From: Chryseobacterium contaminans
Lineage (GTDB): Bacteria; Bacteroidota; Bacteroidia; Flavobacteriales; Weeksellaceae
Direction of reading: 5' to 3'
Length of the DNA: 39,433 nucleotides
NCBI RefSeq assembly: GCF_001684955.1
Contig: NZ_MAYF01000157.1
Span: forward strand, 1 to 39,433
Position numbers and translations under genes: made by a program
Notes under the pieces: generated by a model
The model's input: the letters and a program-made list of their open reading frames with translations, nothing else
Databases searched by the model: none
Told to the model about the DNA's origin: nothing
Shown: in pieces, positions 1 through 8,911 of the stretch
Numbering within the stretch: the first letter of the stretch is position 1
Layout of the letters: every line of letters starts with the position of its first letter

Positions 1-3000
1 AAGAAGATCCTGTTTTGAAAACCCTTGGAACTTGCTGCCGTCTGTTTTAAGCAGATTTTGAGCCAATATGGTCTTCTTTTTCTGAAGAGTCAGGATTTTT
101 TCTTCTACCGTATTGGAACAGATCATACGGACAGCAATCACATTTTTAGTCTGTCCTATACGATAACTTCTGTCAATAGCCTGGTTTTCGGTAGCAGGAT
201 TCCACCATGGATCAATCAGGTAAATATAATCAGCTTGGGTAAGATTAAGCCCAACACCACCGGCTTTTAAACTAATCAAAAATACCCGGATCTCTTCATT
301 TTCCTGGAAATTAGCTACTTTCTTTCCTCTGTCTTTGGTTTGTCCGGTAAGATATTCAAAAGGGATTCCGTGACGTTCCAGTTCGGGTTTCAACAAATCC
401 AGCATTCCTACAAACTGTGAGAATACCAGAATTTTATGGTCTTTTGATTTTCCAAGAATCTGTTCCATCAGAATCTCAATTTTAACTGCATTTTCACCTG
501 AGTATCCTTCTTTAATTAAGACAGGTGAGTTACAGATCTGTCTCAGTCTTGTAAGGCCTGTAAGAACATGCATGCTGTTTTTGTTAAGATCATCGTCATC
601 ATTAGCGGCAATAAACTCACGAAGTTCCTTTTCATAAGCATCGTAAATCTTTCGTTGTTCTGTGTTCATTTCACAGTAAATAACAGTTTCTGTTTTCTCC
701 GGAAGTTCTTTGGCTACCTGTTTCTTTGTTCTGCGGAGAATAAACGGCTTTATCTTCTGCTGAAGCTCCATCGCCCGTTTGCTGTATTCAAATTTATCAA
801 TGGGAATGGCATAAATATCTTTGAAAGACTGTTTACTTCCTAATAAACCCGGGCACGCAAAAGAAAGCTGGCTGTAAAGATCAAAAGTACTGTTCTCAAT
901 AGGGGTTCCCGTTAAAACAATCCTGTTTCTGGCCTGAAGAAGCCTTGCTGCTTTGTATCTTTCTGAATTTGGGTTCTTAATGGTCTGAGACTCATCAAGG
1001 AAAATATAATTGAAATTAAATGTCTTTAAAAAACGGATGTCTGAAAGCAGCATTCCATAGCTGGTAAGAACAACTTCATAATCGGAGAAATGGGAGGTTG
1101 CTTTTGACCGGTCCGGACCATAATGCACTAAAACCTTTATGGAAGGAGCAAATTTGCTGATCTCTTCCTGCCAGTTGAACAGCAGAGAAGTAGGAACTAC
1201 TACAAGATTGGTGGTATGTCCTCTTTTTTCCCTTTGAGAAAGGATAAATGCTATGATCTGAAGTGTTTTTCCCAGCCCCATATCATCGGCAAGACATCCT
1301 CCGAAGTTGAAGCCGTCAAGAAAATTAAGCCAGTTTAATCCATCATGCTGATAATCTCTTAATTCGGCATTTAATCCATCAGGAATGTTGATCTGAGGAA
1401 TATTCTTCTCATTTAGGAGTTTCGTGGAATAGGTTGCAATTTCATTCTGAACTTCAGTGCTCAATACTTCCTTTTCAAAAAGAGAAGAGACTTCGGTGAA
1501 ATTAATTTTCGGAATTTTCAACAACTCTTCATCAATTTCTCCGGCCTGAAAATAGGCTGCCATTTTATCTATCCACTCTTCAGGAAGGATACCAAGGCTG
1601 CCATCGTCCAGCTGAACGAATTTGCTTTTATTCCGGATTGCTCTGTGAAGCTGTTTTAAAGCAGCTTCTTTCTGGCCAAAACTTACTTTTAATTTTGCAT
1701 TAAACCAATCCAGTCCGCTGGTAATCTGAATATTGATCTTCGCACGGTGTGAATTAAGCTTATTGTTTTTCAATTCATTAAAGCCTAAAATGATAATTCC
1801 TTCATTCCGCCATGTTTCAAAAGCATTCAAAAACCAGTGGTCATCAAGGAACTTATCTCTGTGCAGGTAGAAATACTGATATCCATCCATCTGTTCTTCA
1901 AAATCAGGGTGCATTTGCATCACTAAAGAAGTGAAACGGGCTTCTAAAGCATTATTTCTTTCTATTTTAAAAGGATTTCCATTCTGATCGGTATCAAAAA
2001 TCTGCTTTCTGGAATATACGGGAACTTCAACCTGACCGTATTTCACGACAGGAGTAATTCCGATATAATTCTCCTGTTGACGAAGATAAATAACTCTTTC
2101 TGTCTGAAAATTCTTTTCTTCAAGCTGTACTTTCGTTGCTGTTTGTATATAGCTGTAATTGATGTGGATATGTTCTTCAAGTGTAGACAGGATTTGCTTC
2201 ATAAAATCCTCATATTTTGAAGAATGAATCAGTAAGATCTCATTATTAGCCTTAAAAAATCTAATGACCCTGAGCATGTCAGGATGGTCTATAAAGCTGA
2301 AAATGTTATTGTTATAAACAAAATATTCATTTCTGATAACCACATTTTTAAAAGGAACGGATGAATCGTTAAATAGCAATTCTCCGGTAATTTCATAGAA
2401 TGGATCTTTCTTAAAGACAGATAGTTGTATATCTGCACTTAAAGTATTAAGTTTAACAGGTGTAAGTGACTTTGCGGAGATGGTTTCTGAAATTTCTCGG
2501 TCATGATAGTAAACATCCAGTTCGAGAGGATTCTTTACAATAAGCTTTAAGGCTTCCAGCTCCGAAGTATTATAATCTTCATTATAATTGTTTTGAAAAG
2601 AAGAGATCGCCGTATAGAATTTTATATCCAGAGGTTTCTCTGCTTTCCATATCAATTGCATGGCGTCTACAGCAGTAACAGGATTTTTGATCTTCCCGGT
2701 TTGGGTGATTTCTGCTTCCATGAGGGAAAATATCAGATGATTGTAGTAACGGTGCTTACCGATGACCAATATCTGTTTTTTATCTGTTTCCAGTGTGGCC
2801 AGTGCATCCAATTGAGATGGAAGTTGAGGCAGCAGATCTCTTCGGAATGCTTGTTCATCCATAGGAAGCATTTCCTTGATTTTGGGTAAAATTTCAAGCT
2901 TTCCTTCGGCCAGTTCCAACTCAAAATACTGGTCAAGGTCAGGTTCATTTTCCAAACCATATCCTTTGGCTTTGGATACGAATGTTTTCTTACGTAAAAT

Positions 3001-3318
3001 ATCATCAAAGAAAATACGGTAATTTTTCTCTTCCAGGATGCAATGAATAATTTCTGCCTGATGGGAGCAAAGTTGAGCCTTAGCGTTGTCACAGGTACAG
3101 CTGCAAATCAAGGAATTGCCTATACGGCTTATGGAAACGGCAGGAAAATCCTGCAACGAAGATTTCTTTGTAAATATTCCTGTATTATTTTCAATGGCAA
3201 TGGGATAGACTTCACGAAAATCAGTGATTCCAATAAATGAACTTTCTGTAGTGTGCTTTAACAGATCATACACGGAAAGTGTACTGATATTGATGTTTTC
3301 AAGAATATATTCTGCCAT
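1..3318 (-). CDS. SWIM zinc finger / SNF2-type DEAD-box helicase, 3' end cut by window edge
   Basis: This is a Swi2/Snf2-family ATP-dependent DNA translocase, probably acting on protein-DNA complexes during transcription or repair. I translated the minus strand from the ATG at 3316-3318; the frame stays open to base 1, giving 1106 residues. Near residues 72-85 the CSC...CSH pattern fits a SWIM zinc finger (CxCx(n)CxH). The Walker A motif ADDMGLGKT lies at about 1261-1320. The motif II equivalent DESQTIKN lies at about 961-1020. The helicase C-terminal motif VI (ENQAIDRSYRIGQ) lies at about 150-210. The last visible residues (GFSKQDLL) are typical of the extreme C-terminus, so probably only a few codons are missing. 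A TAnnTTTG box sits 16 bp upstream of the start. The family call is firm; the exact cellular role is not known. Confidence 0.9.
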   Translation of the reverse strand, partial: MAEYILENINISTLSVYDLLKHTTESSFIGITDFREVYPIAIENNTGIFTKKSSLQDFPAVSISRIGNSLICSCTCDNAKAQLCSHQAEIIHCILEEKNYRIFFDDILRKKTFVSKAKGYGLENEPDLDQYFELELAEGKLEILPKIKEMLPMDEQAFRRDLLPQLPSQLDALATLETDKKQILVIGKHRYYNHLIFSLMEAEITQTGKIKNPVTAVDAMQLIWKAEKPLDIKFYTAISSFQNNYNEDYNTSELEALKLIVKNPLELDVYYHDREISETISAKSLTPVKLNTLSADIQLSVFKKDPFYEITGELLFNDSSVPFKNVVIRNEYFVYNNNIFSFIDHPDMLRVIRFFKANNEILLIHSSKYEDFMKQILSTLEEHIHINYSYIQTATKVQLEEKNFQTERVIYLRQQENYIGITPVVKYGQVEVPVYSRKQIFDTDQNGNPFKIERNNALEARFTSLVMQMHPDFEEQMDGYQYFYLHRDKFLDDHWFLNAFETWRNEGIIILGFNELKNNKLNSHRAKINIQITSGLDWFNAKLKVSFGQKEAALKQLHRAIRNKSKFVQLDDGSLGILPEEWIDKMAAYFQAGEIDEELLKIPKINFTEVSSLFEKEVLSTEVQNEIATYSTKLLNEKNIPQINIPDGLNAELRDYQHDGLNWLNFLDGFNFGGCLADDMGLGKTLQIIAFILSQREKRGHTTNLVVVPTSLLFNWQEEISKFAPSIKVLVHYGPDRSKATSHFSDYEVVLTSYGMLLSDIRFLKTFNFNYIFLDESQTIKNPNSERYKAARLLQARNRIVLTGTPIENSTFDLYSQLSFACPGLLGSKQSFKDIYAIPIDKFEYSKRAMELQQKIKPFILRRTKKQVAKELPEKTETVIYCEMNTEQRKIYDAYEKELREFIAANDDDDLNKNSMHVLTGLTRLRQICNSPVLIKEGYSGENAVKIEILMEQILGKSKDHKILVFSQFVGMLDLLKPELERHGIPFEYLTGQTKDRGKKVANFQENEEIRVFLISLKAGGVGLNLTQADYIYLIDPWWNPATENQAIDRSYRIGQTKNVIAVRMICSNTVEEKILTLQKKKTILAQNLLKTDGSKFQGFSKQDLL

Positions 3319-3333
3319 AAAAATAGATCGGAG

Positions 3334-3341
3334 CAAACTTA
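3334..3341 (-). promoter_or_regulatory. -7 promoter box of the helicase gene
   Basis: Read on the minus strand the sequence is TAAGTTTG, a full match to the Bacteroidota TAnnTTTG element, 16 bp before the helicase ATG. No clear -33 TTTG is visible at the expected distance. Confidence 0.5.
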
Positions 3342-3537
3342 CAAAAAAAGGATAAAATGAGATGTTTTTAATGTAATAATGTATCGGTTTGCCCATGCAA
3401 CGATAATTGGTAATTGTTGTAGTTGTATTTACTTATTCATTTGGTGACTTATTGCATGGAGTTGATAGAATAAATAGGGTTTTAGGTAGATGAAAATATA
3501 TTTCTAAAAATTAAGTGCTTTATATTCATAAAGAAAA

Positions 3538-3545
3538 TAACTTTG
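3538..3545 (+). promoter_or_regulatory. -7 promoter box of the T9SS cargo gene
   Basis: TAACTTTG matches TAnnTTTG and lies 24 bp before the ATG at 3570, which predicts a short A-rich 5' leader. The -33 element is weak. Confidence 0.5.
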
Positions 3546-3569
3546 TAATTCACATTAAACCAAAATATT

Positions 3570-4577
3570 ATGAAAAAATTAAACCTTATCTTATTCCTTT
3601 TTGTGGGAATAATGTGCTATGCTCAGCCATCAATAACAAGAGCTGGTGTTGACCGTGTTAACAGTACGATTAGTCTCAAATCTGAAGATGTAAGCGGTAC
3701 CTCTATTACAGCCGGAGCTGCCGGAGCTAATATTACCTGGGATTTTTCTGCATATACAGGAACAAATTCTATTGCTTATATAAACAAAGCTTGCCCTGGA
3801 GAATCCAATTGCTTCCGGTTTCCCGGAGCTAACAGGATTGCAACAATGACGAGTGCTGATACTCATGATTTTAGTGCTATGACAGATCTTGATGCAACGA
3901 TACTGGGCTCTTATTCAGGACCTGTGTTGGGAGATGTTACTGTTACTTATGTTAACCCTCTTATTGAGTATAAGTTTCCGATTACTTATCTGCAGCAGTT
4001 TGATGATACCTATGAATTCAACAGTGTTTCTGCAGTTATTGGAAATACGAATGAAACAGGACAGGTGAGTGTTACTGTGGATGGTTATGGTACAGTAATT
4101 ACACCCCGGGGAACTTACCCTAATGTATTGAGAATAAAAAGAATGAGAACTGCAACACAGCTTATTTCCAGTTTACCTACTCCTATTACCGTTACTTACA
4201 CCAATGAATCTTATCAATGGGTGAGCCAGGCGGATGGGATGGTGTTTAGTTTTGCAATCAATACATCTGTAATTAACGGAAATACGAATATATCAAAATC
4301 GGTATCTTATCTTGATAGCGCAGTGCTTTCAACAGTTAATTTGGATAGTAAAAAAGGGGAGATCTCCATTTATCCGAACCCAAGTACAGATTTTATTACA
4401 ATAGACTCAAAAGAAGGGCTTAAAAAGGTTACGATCAGTTCTCTTGAAGGTAAGATTGTTGTAACTGCCGAAAATTCTGGAAAAATTGATGTTTCAAAGC
4501 TTTCAAAAGGAGTTTATATTCTTCAGGGGGAATTGAAAAATGGGGCTGTTATTTCAAAGAAGATAATTAAAAAGTAA
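3570..4577 (+). CDS. secreted protein with T9SS type A C-terminal sorting domain
   Basis: An exported protein of 335 residues. The N-terminus (MKKLNLILFLFVGIMCYAQ) is a signal peptide with a likely cut after Ala-18 or Gln-19. The middle, residues 20-260, is rich in Thr, Ser and Val and looks like an extracellular beta-rich module with no domain I recognise. The last 70 residues begin with the hallmark ISIYPNPSTDFITI, continue through GVYIL and end in basic KKIIKK. This is the Por secretion / T9SS type A tail that directs outer-membrane passage and surface attachment in Bacteroidota. The gene is monocistronic, with its own promoter box and a strong terminator. The substrate or partner is unknown. 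Confidence 0.88.
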   Translation: MKKLNLILFLFVGIMCYAQPSITRAGVDRVNSTISLKSEDVSGTSITAGAAGANITWDFSAYTGTNSIAYINKACPGESNCFRFPGANRIATMTSADTHDFSAMTDLDATILGSYSGPVLGDVTVTYVNPLIEYKFPITYLQQFDDTYEFNSVSAVIGNTNETGQVSVTVDGYGTVITPRGTYPNVLRIKRMRTATQLISSLPTPITVTYTNESYQWVSQADGMVFSFAINTSVINGNTNISKSVSYLDSAVLSTVNLDSKKGEISIYPNPSTDFITIDSKEGLKKVTISSLEGKIVVTAENSGKIDVSKLSKGVYILQGELKNGAVISKKIIKK

Positions 4578-4596
4578 ATAGTTGCTGATATAGAAT

Positions 4597-4640
4597 CAGA
4601 CGTAAAACAAATTAGCTTTTACGTCTGGTTTTTATTTTTT
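4597..4640 (+). terminator. Rho-independent terminator of the T9SS cargo gene
   Basis: An 11-bp perfect stem (4597-4607 with 4617-4627) with a 9-nt loop is followed by a T-rich tract, 20 bp after the stop codon. Confidence 0.85.
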
Positions 4641-4670
4641 CAATTGATCGGTTTCTCAGGTGTATGGATT

Positions 4671-4790
4671 TCAGCTCTTTACAAAAGCGTCCTTTTCTTT
4701 GATTAGTATTTCAATTTTCTGTTTTGCAGTGTTCCATTCATCATCCAAAATACTGTAATCTCTTTCTCTAATAAAAATAGAAAAGGAATG
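4671..4790 (-). pseudogene. possible C-terminal gene remnant
   Basis: On the minus strand a frame ending in TGA at 4671-4673 reads like protein (RERDYSILDDEWNTAKQKIE, then ILIKEKDAFVKS). It has charged, helix-like composition unlike the surrounding low-complexity DNA. The frame is closed at 4848-4850 and contains no start codon. It is best read as the tail of a decayed gene, directly downstream of the lipoprotein gene. I cannot name a family. The evidence is only amino-acid plausibility over about 38 codons. Confidence 0.3.
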
Positions 4791-4831
4791 TATTAAAGAA
4801 ACTGTATTTAATTTTTGAATGAATAAAATAG

Positions 4832-5461
4832 CTATTTGTCGATATTTTCAATGGAATCAATTAGCCATTGATCTCCATTGTTTTTGACAAGAGTGTATTG
4901 ATAGCTCATATCACAGTTTTTCAGGTGAAAATCTACATGGGACAACTGAGAATTGACCTTTTTTATAGTAAAATTTAATGCTTCAATTTGATTTAGATCA
5001 GATTGATAATCGTCTTGGGTTTTGAAAAAATAATTATAATCAAATCCTTGGGGAGGACCATCATTAATTGGATTCTTTTTGAAATCCTCATCTCCATCCA
5101 TATAATTCTGCCTGTAAGTGGCCAGAAACTTTTCTGATAAGAGATTGCTGTTTTTCAAAAAAGATATTTCTTTATCAACCTGTTCAAAATCTATAGAATA
5201 ATTGGCGGGAGGTTCATTTTCAGACTGAGGGCCGCCTTTTATGGTATTGAAACGAGAAAGGTTATTTTCATTGTCTCTATACCAGATTAAGAATGTTTTT
5301 ACTGTTTCTATTGGTGTATTGTCCTGATTTTTTTCGGTTACAGATCCTATGCTCTTTTGCTTTATAGTATCTTGTACAATAATTGAATTTGGAGTGCTTT
5401 CTTTTTTACAATGGATCAATAGCAGACACGCTGCTGATAGTAACAATGGCTTCCCTGGCAT
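4832..5461 (-). CDS. lipoprotein, DUF3828-like
   Basis: A 209-residue protein with an N-terminal hydrophobic stretch (PLLLSAACLLLIHCKKE). It ends in a Cys followed by Lys-Lys, consistent with a lipoprotein signal and modified Cys-18, although His before the Cys is unusual in a lipobox. After a low-complexity linker, residues 50-205 resemble the DUF3828 pattern (VKTFLIWYRDN near the start, DQWLIDSIENI at the end), a small NTF2-like fold often found in periplasmic lipoproteins. Function is unknown. A TAATTTTG promoter box lies about 24 bp upstream, so it is probably transcribed alone. The DUF assignment is from memory of the pattern and is tentative. Confidence 0.7.
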   Translation of the reverse strand: MPGKPLLLSAACLLLIHCKKESTPNSIIVQDTIKQKSIGSVTEKNQDNTPIETVKTFLIWYRDNENNLSRFNTIKGGPQSENEPPANYSIDFEQVDKEISFLKNSNLLSEKFLATYRQNYMDGDEDFKKNPINDGPPQGFDYNYFFKTQDDYQSDLNQIEALNFTIKKVNSQLSHVDFHLKNCDMSYQYTLVKNNGDQWLIDSIENIDK

Positions 5462-5484
5462 AATTCGTTTTCTTTTTGCGGGAC

Positions 5485-5492
5485 CAAAATTA
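5485..5492 (-). promoter_or_regulatory. -7 promoter box of the DUF3828-like lipoprotein
   Basis: Minus-strand TAATTTTG is a full TAnnTTTG match placed so that the transcript would begin just before the ATG at 5461. Confidence 0.45.
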
Positions 5493-5588
5493 CAAAATAA
5501 TGAGTTGATTTGTTAATTGGAAATAAGATTTTACATATAAGTCAAAGATGGAATGACCAGCACTGCACGGATTTTCATTGAAGCTGCT

Positions 5589-6434
5589 TTATTTTTTGAT
5601 CTTATAATTTTCTCTATACGTGTTGGCTGTAATTCCTGTACAACGTCTGAAATACCTGCAAAATAGGGAAGAATCTACAAACTGCAGCTGGTTGCTGATT
5701 TCTTTTATGGAGAGTGAGGTTGTCTTGAGGAGTTCTTCAGCCTGTTTAATCACTCTATAGCTTATCCATTGTTTAATAGGTTTCCCGGTTTCTTTTTTGA
5801 TGAAGCTGCTTAAGTATTGTGGGGAAAGGTGTAACTGATCAGAATAAAACAATACACTTCTTTCCAGATGCCCATGCTTATTCAATAATTCAAAAAAATG
5901 ATCGATGATATCCTGGCTTCTGGATTGTAAAAGGCTGTTGTTTTTGATAACCGGCAGATAAAGTTTTGAAACCAATTCCAGAAGGGCATAGAGCAGGTAT
6001 TGCACAGATTCCATGGTGCTTTCTTCCTTTGTTTTGGAATGATAATCCTCAATTAACTTTACAGTAGACCAAATGAGCTTTCTGGCTGTGGATTCAACTT
6101 TTATAGCAGGATTGAATTTGATCTCATCACTGGCCAGAAGAACAGTCAGAAAACTATAAGTACTGATGAAATCCAAAGAGATGAATAATACAGATACTTC
6201 AAGATCGCGGCTGCCTGAAATAGTTCCAAGATCTGTATCAGGTAAAAGCATAATGGTGGAATTGGACTGGATATGGAAAGGAAGAGCATTGATTTGAAGA
6301 TCCAGTGTACCATTGGATACAAAACAAAGTAACAGTTTATTCAGTTTTCCTGCTTTTGTATGAAAGTCTGAGAGGCTGTTTATGCTGTATTTTTCAATAC
6401 GTAATCCTTCAAAGTTGGGTTTGATCTCTATCAT
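5589..6434 (-). CDS. AraC-family transcriptional regulator
   Basis: A 281-residue regulator. Residues 1-165 form a probable cupin-like sensor domain. Residues 185-278 are the AraC/XylS DNA-binding domain, with a first helix-turn-helix around LHLSPQYLSSFIKKETG (202-217) and a second around SIKEISNQLQF (242-252), followed by the conserved F-x-R-x-F-x-R-x-x-G signature (LFCRYFRRCTG). It is transcribed divergently from the MFS transporter at 6628. The 190-bp gap holds a TAnnTTTG box for this gene and a direct repeat of a 13-bp motif, so it most likely controls that transporter and perhaps itself. The inducing ligand cannot be read from sequence. Confidence 0.9.
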   Translation of the reverse strand: MIEIKPNFEGLRIEKYSINSLSDFHTKAGKLNKLLLCFVSNGTLDLQINALPFHIQSNSTIMLLPDTDLGTISGSRDLEVSVLFISLDFISTYSFLTVLLASDEIKFNPAIKVESTARKLIWSTVKLIEDYHSKTKEESTMESVQYLLYALLELVSKLYLPVIKNNSLLQSRSQDIIDHFFELLNKHGHLERSVLFYSDQLHLSPQYLSSFIKKETGKPIKQWISYRVIKQAEELLKTTSLSIKEISNQLQFVDSSLFCRYFRRCTGITANTYRENYKIKK

Positions 6435-6493
6435 TGTACAGTTAGATAACTTCTGGGAATGGTTAATAATTAGGTCACTTGTATTCCAGCGAT

Positions 6494-6501
6494 CAAATGT
6501 A
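6494..6501 (-). promoter_or_regulatory. -7 promoter box of the AraC-family gene
   Basis: Minus-strand TACATTTG, a full TAnnTTTG match, lies 60 bp before the regulator's start codon. Confidence 0.5.
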
Positions 6502-6534
6502 AGCAGTTAATTTTTCTTTTTAAAAGCATTGTTT

Positions 6535-6568
6535 AAAATGGAATATAAAATATCAAAAATGGAATGTA
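6535..6568 (+). promoter_or_regulatory. direct-repeat operator candidate for the AraC-family regulator
   Basis: The 13-mer AAAATGGAATrTA occurs at 6535-6547 and again at 6556-6568, with starts exactly 21 bp apart (two helical turns). AraC proteins bind such tandem half-sites with their two helix-turn-helix motifs. The second copy ends 20 bp before a TAACTTCG box (6589-6596, one mismatch to TAnnTTTG) that could serve the MFS gene. This placement is consistent with activation. Confidence 0.5.
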
Positions 6569-6627
6569 TTTTATTGGTTGAGTGTTGCTAACTTCGCAAC
6601 CGGAAATTTTAATCAAATCCTGTTACA

Positions 6628-7788
6628 ATGCAAGATAGAGAATCATTGAATTCGAGAATGCCTACGGCCTGTTTTTTACTTTTCTTTGCCCACGGGCTTG
6701 TTTTTTCGTCATGGGCCAGCCGGATTCCTATTATTAAAGAAGCTCTTTCTATCAATGAGGCACAGCTTGGAACCCTTCTGCTTCTGATGCCGATTGGCCA
6801 GCTTTCCACAATGATGTTATCCGGAAAATTAATCAGCAGATATGGAAGCAGCAGGATCATTAAAAGTTGTTTTTTACTATATCCCGGTTTTCTTTTACTG
6901 ATTGGTCTTTCGCCATCTTACTGGATATTGGCAGCCGTTCTGTTTTTCTTTGGAGTGACGGGAAACCTGTGCAATATTGCAGTGAATACCCAGGCAATTG
7001 AGATAGAATCCATCACAAAAAGAACATTATTGTCTTCTTATCATGGTGCCTGGTGTTTTGCAGGACTGATTGGTGCGGTTGTAGGAATGCTTACTATTAA
7101 TCTTCATGTAGAAACATTTCATCATTTTGTGCTGACATTTATTCTTGTCACGCTTATCTGGACGTACAGCAGGAACCATCTTACCAATATTATTCATAAA
7201 ACTGAGCCGCAAACTCAGTCTATTTTTAAATCCGTAAATCCTACGTTGGTGGGATTGGGAATCATTGGTTTTTTAAGCATGGCGATTGAAGGAGCGATGT
7301 TTGACTGGAGCGGTGTTTACTTTCAAACGATTGTAAAAGCGCCGGAAAACCTTGTTATATTGGGATATACGAGTTTTATCTTAATGATGACTTTAGGACG
7401 GTTCGTCGGAAACAGAATTATTGAGAAATTAGGAAAAAGAACCGTGCTTCAATTTTGCGGCATTCTGATGAGCATCGGTCTTTTCCTGAGCATCTTCTTT
7501 CCTGAACTATGGATGTGTACCATTGCTTTTATGATTATCGGACTTGGAGCATCCTTAAGTGTGCCATCCGTATACAGTACCATCGGACAGGTGAATACAG
7601 TGGCACCAAGTATCGCTTTGTCATTTGTATCCAGCATCTCCTTTTTAGGTTTTCTTATTGGGCCTCCTCTGATTGGATATATTGCAGAAAGTTTTGATCT
7701 CAGATATTCTTTTGGTCTTTTTGCCTGCTTTGGAATCCTGTTAAGCATGATGGCCGGCAGGATGAAGGTATTCAGAAATAATAAGTAA
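6628..7788 (+). CDS. MFS transporter (sugar/drug permease type)
   Basis: A 386-residue integral membrane protein with about 12 hydrophobic segments and short loops, typical of the major facilitator superfamily. The N-terminal segment (CFLLFFAHGLVFSSWASRIP) and the loop SGKLISRYGSSRI after TM2 resemble the YbjJ/fucose-permease-like branch. A second G-R-x-x-G-N-R loop (TLGRFVGNRIIEKLGKR) starts the C-terminal half. The substrate is unknown. The gene is divergent from the AraC regulator, which probably controls it, and ends at a bidirectional terminator. The start at 6628 is chosen because it directly precedes the first conserved transmembrane segment and follows the operator-like region. Confidence 0.85.
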   Translation: MQDRESLNSRMPTACFLLFFAHGLVFSSWASRIPIIKEALSINEAQLGTLLLLMPIGQLSTMMLSGKLISRYGSSRIIKSCFLLYPGFLLLIGLSPSYWILAAVLFFFGVTGNLCNIAVNTQAIEIESITKRTLLSSYHGAWCFAGLIGAVVGMLTINLHVETFHHFVLTFILVTLIWTYSRNHLTNIIHKTEPQTQSIFKSVNPTLVGLGIIGFLSMAIEGAMFDWSGVYFQTIVKAPENLVILGYTSFILMMTLGRFVGNRIIEKLGKRTVLQFCGILMSIGLFLSIFFPELWMCTIAFMIIGLGASLSVPSVYSTIGQVNTVAPSIALSFVSSISFLGFLIGPPLIGYIAESFDLRYSFGLFACFGILLSMMAGRMKVFRNNK

Positions 7789-7803
7789 CTGTTGTAAAGA
7801 AAT

Positions 7804-7842
7804 AAAACGGACTGCTAGGGAAAGGCAGTCCGTTTATTTTTA
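7804..7842. terminator. bidirectional terminator between MFS gene and truncated NTF2-like gene
   Basis: An 11-bp perfect stem (7805-7815 with 7825-7835) has T-rich sequence on its 3' side in both directions, so it can end both convergent transcripts. Confidence 0.8.
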
Positions 7843-8124
7843 TATCCAGTTCTCTACAAGATGGAACCACAATGCTTTTTCTTCATTAAAAAGGAAAATG
7901 GCAGACGCTTTTCTTCTGTTTACTATTCCTTCTGTGGTCTGAATTTCTGTATAGGTAGCCAAACCATGATGTTCAGAACAGTGAATTTCTATATTTTCAA
8001 TCTGTACAGTTCGATCTGTAAACTGTCCAAATACTGTTGGAAGCCATTCTGAAAACATGGATAAGGTGGCGGTATTTTCGTCTCCATTAATCATTTTGAA
8101 GTCAGGAGAGAATCCGGAATACAA
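7840..8124 (-). pseudogene. 5'-truncated NTF2/SnoaL-like protein
   Basis: About 94 codons encode the beta-sheet half of an NTF2-like (DUF4440/SnoaL type) domain: a strand SPDFKMINGDENTAT, then EWLPTVFGQFTDRTVQIENI, and the end strand ALWFHLVENWI. The one or two N-terminal helices that every such fold needs are missing. The frame is closed by an in-frame TGA at 8125-8127 that overlaps the ATG of the opposite-strand gene. The only possible starts are a TTG at 8124 or an internal ATG (Met-11). The missing part is not present upstream in any frame, so the 5' end was probably lost by deletion or replacement. It is likely non-functional unless a minimal form is used. Confidence 0.55.
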
Positions 8125-8126
8125 TC

Positions 8127-8891
8127 ATGAAAATACTTCTTCTATTTACCGCAATACTTTTCTCTAATCTTATGATTTCTGCCACTGAAACTCAAGTGAT
8201 GGTAAGGGCTAAAGCAAAGGATGCTAAATTTATTGGAAGCTCACTGGGCGGTGCTCATATCATTGTCAGAAATAAGCTGAACCAACAAATTTTAGCAGAA
8301 GGAAATACAACCGGAAGTACGGGGAACACTGATCTGATTATGAAAACGGCTAAAGTGAGAGGAAATTCCATTACTGACGCGCAGACAGGTGGATTTGTAG
8401 CAACAGTTGATATTGATGAACCTACATTTGTTACAATAGAGGTTATTTCTCCTTTGAACAGCAGACAGGCACAGGCTGTTGTAAGTACTGAACTGTGGCT
8501 GATTCCTGGAAAAAATATTTTAGGAGAGGGCATCATTCTTGAAATTCCCGGATATATTATTGATATCCTGAAACCAAGAACCCATCAGTATATTGCATTA
8601 AACACCATTAAGGATAAACCTTTCCTGTTCCAGGCCAATATTGTGATGATGTGCGGATGTGTGATTGAAAAAGGCGGTGTCTGGAATTCTGATGAGATTG
8701 AAGTGAAAGGAATCCTTAAGAAAGATGGAAAATTCGTTAAAAATATTGATATGTCATGGGTTTCCACCAATTTATTTGAAGGAAATCATATCATTAATAC
8801 TCCAGGAAATTACGAGCTTACGTTATATGCTTACCATGAGAAAACAGGAAATACCGGAGTAGACAAAGTAAACTATGTAGTGTTTGAATAA
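8127..8891 (+). CDS. secreted protein of unknown function
   Basis: A 254-residue protein with a clear signal peptide (MKILLLFTAILFSNLMISA, cut near Ala-19). The mature part begins with a Val/Ala/Lys-rich stretch and a Gly-rich segment (GSSLGGAHIIV). Residues 85-130 are beta-rich. The C-terminal third (from about EIEVKGILKKDG to GNYELTLYAYHEKTG) looks like an immunoglobulin-type beta sandwich. A Cys pair in MMCGCVIE sits near residue 175. I do not recognise a named family. The start overlaps the truncated NTF2-like frame on the other strand, and no good promoter box is visible, which is odd for an intact gene. Confidence 0.7.
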   Translation: MKILLLFTAILFSNLMISATETQVMVRAKAKDAKFIGSSLGGAHIIVRNKLNQQILAEGNTTGSTGNTDLIMKTAKVRGNSITDAQTGGFVATVDIDEPTFVTIEVISPLNSRQAQAVVSTELWLIPGKNILGEGIILEIPGYIIDILKPRTHQYIALNTIKDKPFLFQANIVMMCGCVIEKGGVWNSDEIEVKGILKKDGKFVKNIDMSWVSTNLFEGNHIINTPGNYELTLYAYHEKTGNTGVDKVNYVVFE

Positions 8892-8911
8892 ACATTGCAT
8901 TAAAATCAGAG

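Noticed and set aside
2733..3092. 119-codon minus-strand frame inside the helicase gene
   Set aside because: It is a shadow in another frame; the true frame carries the SWIM and SNF2 motifs and is open from 3318 to the window edge.
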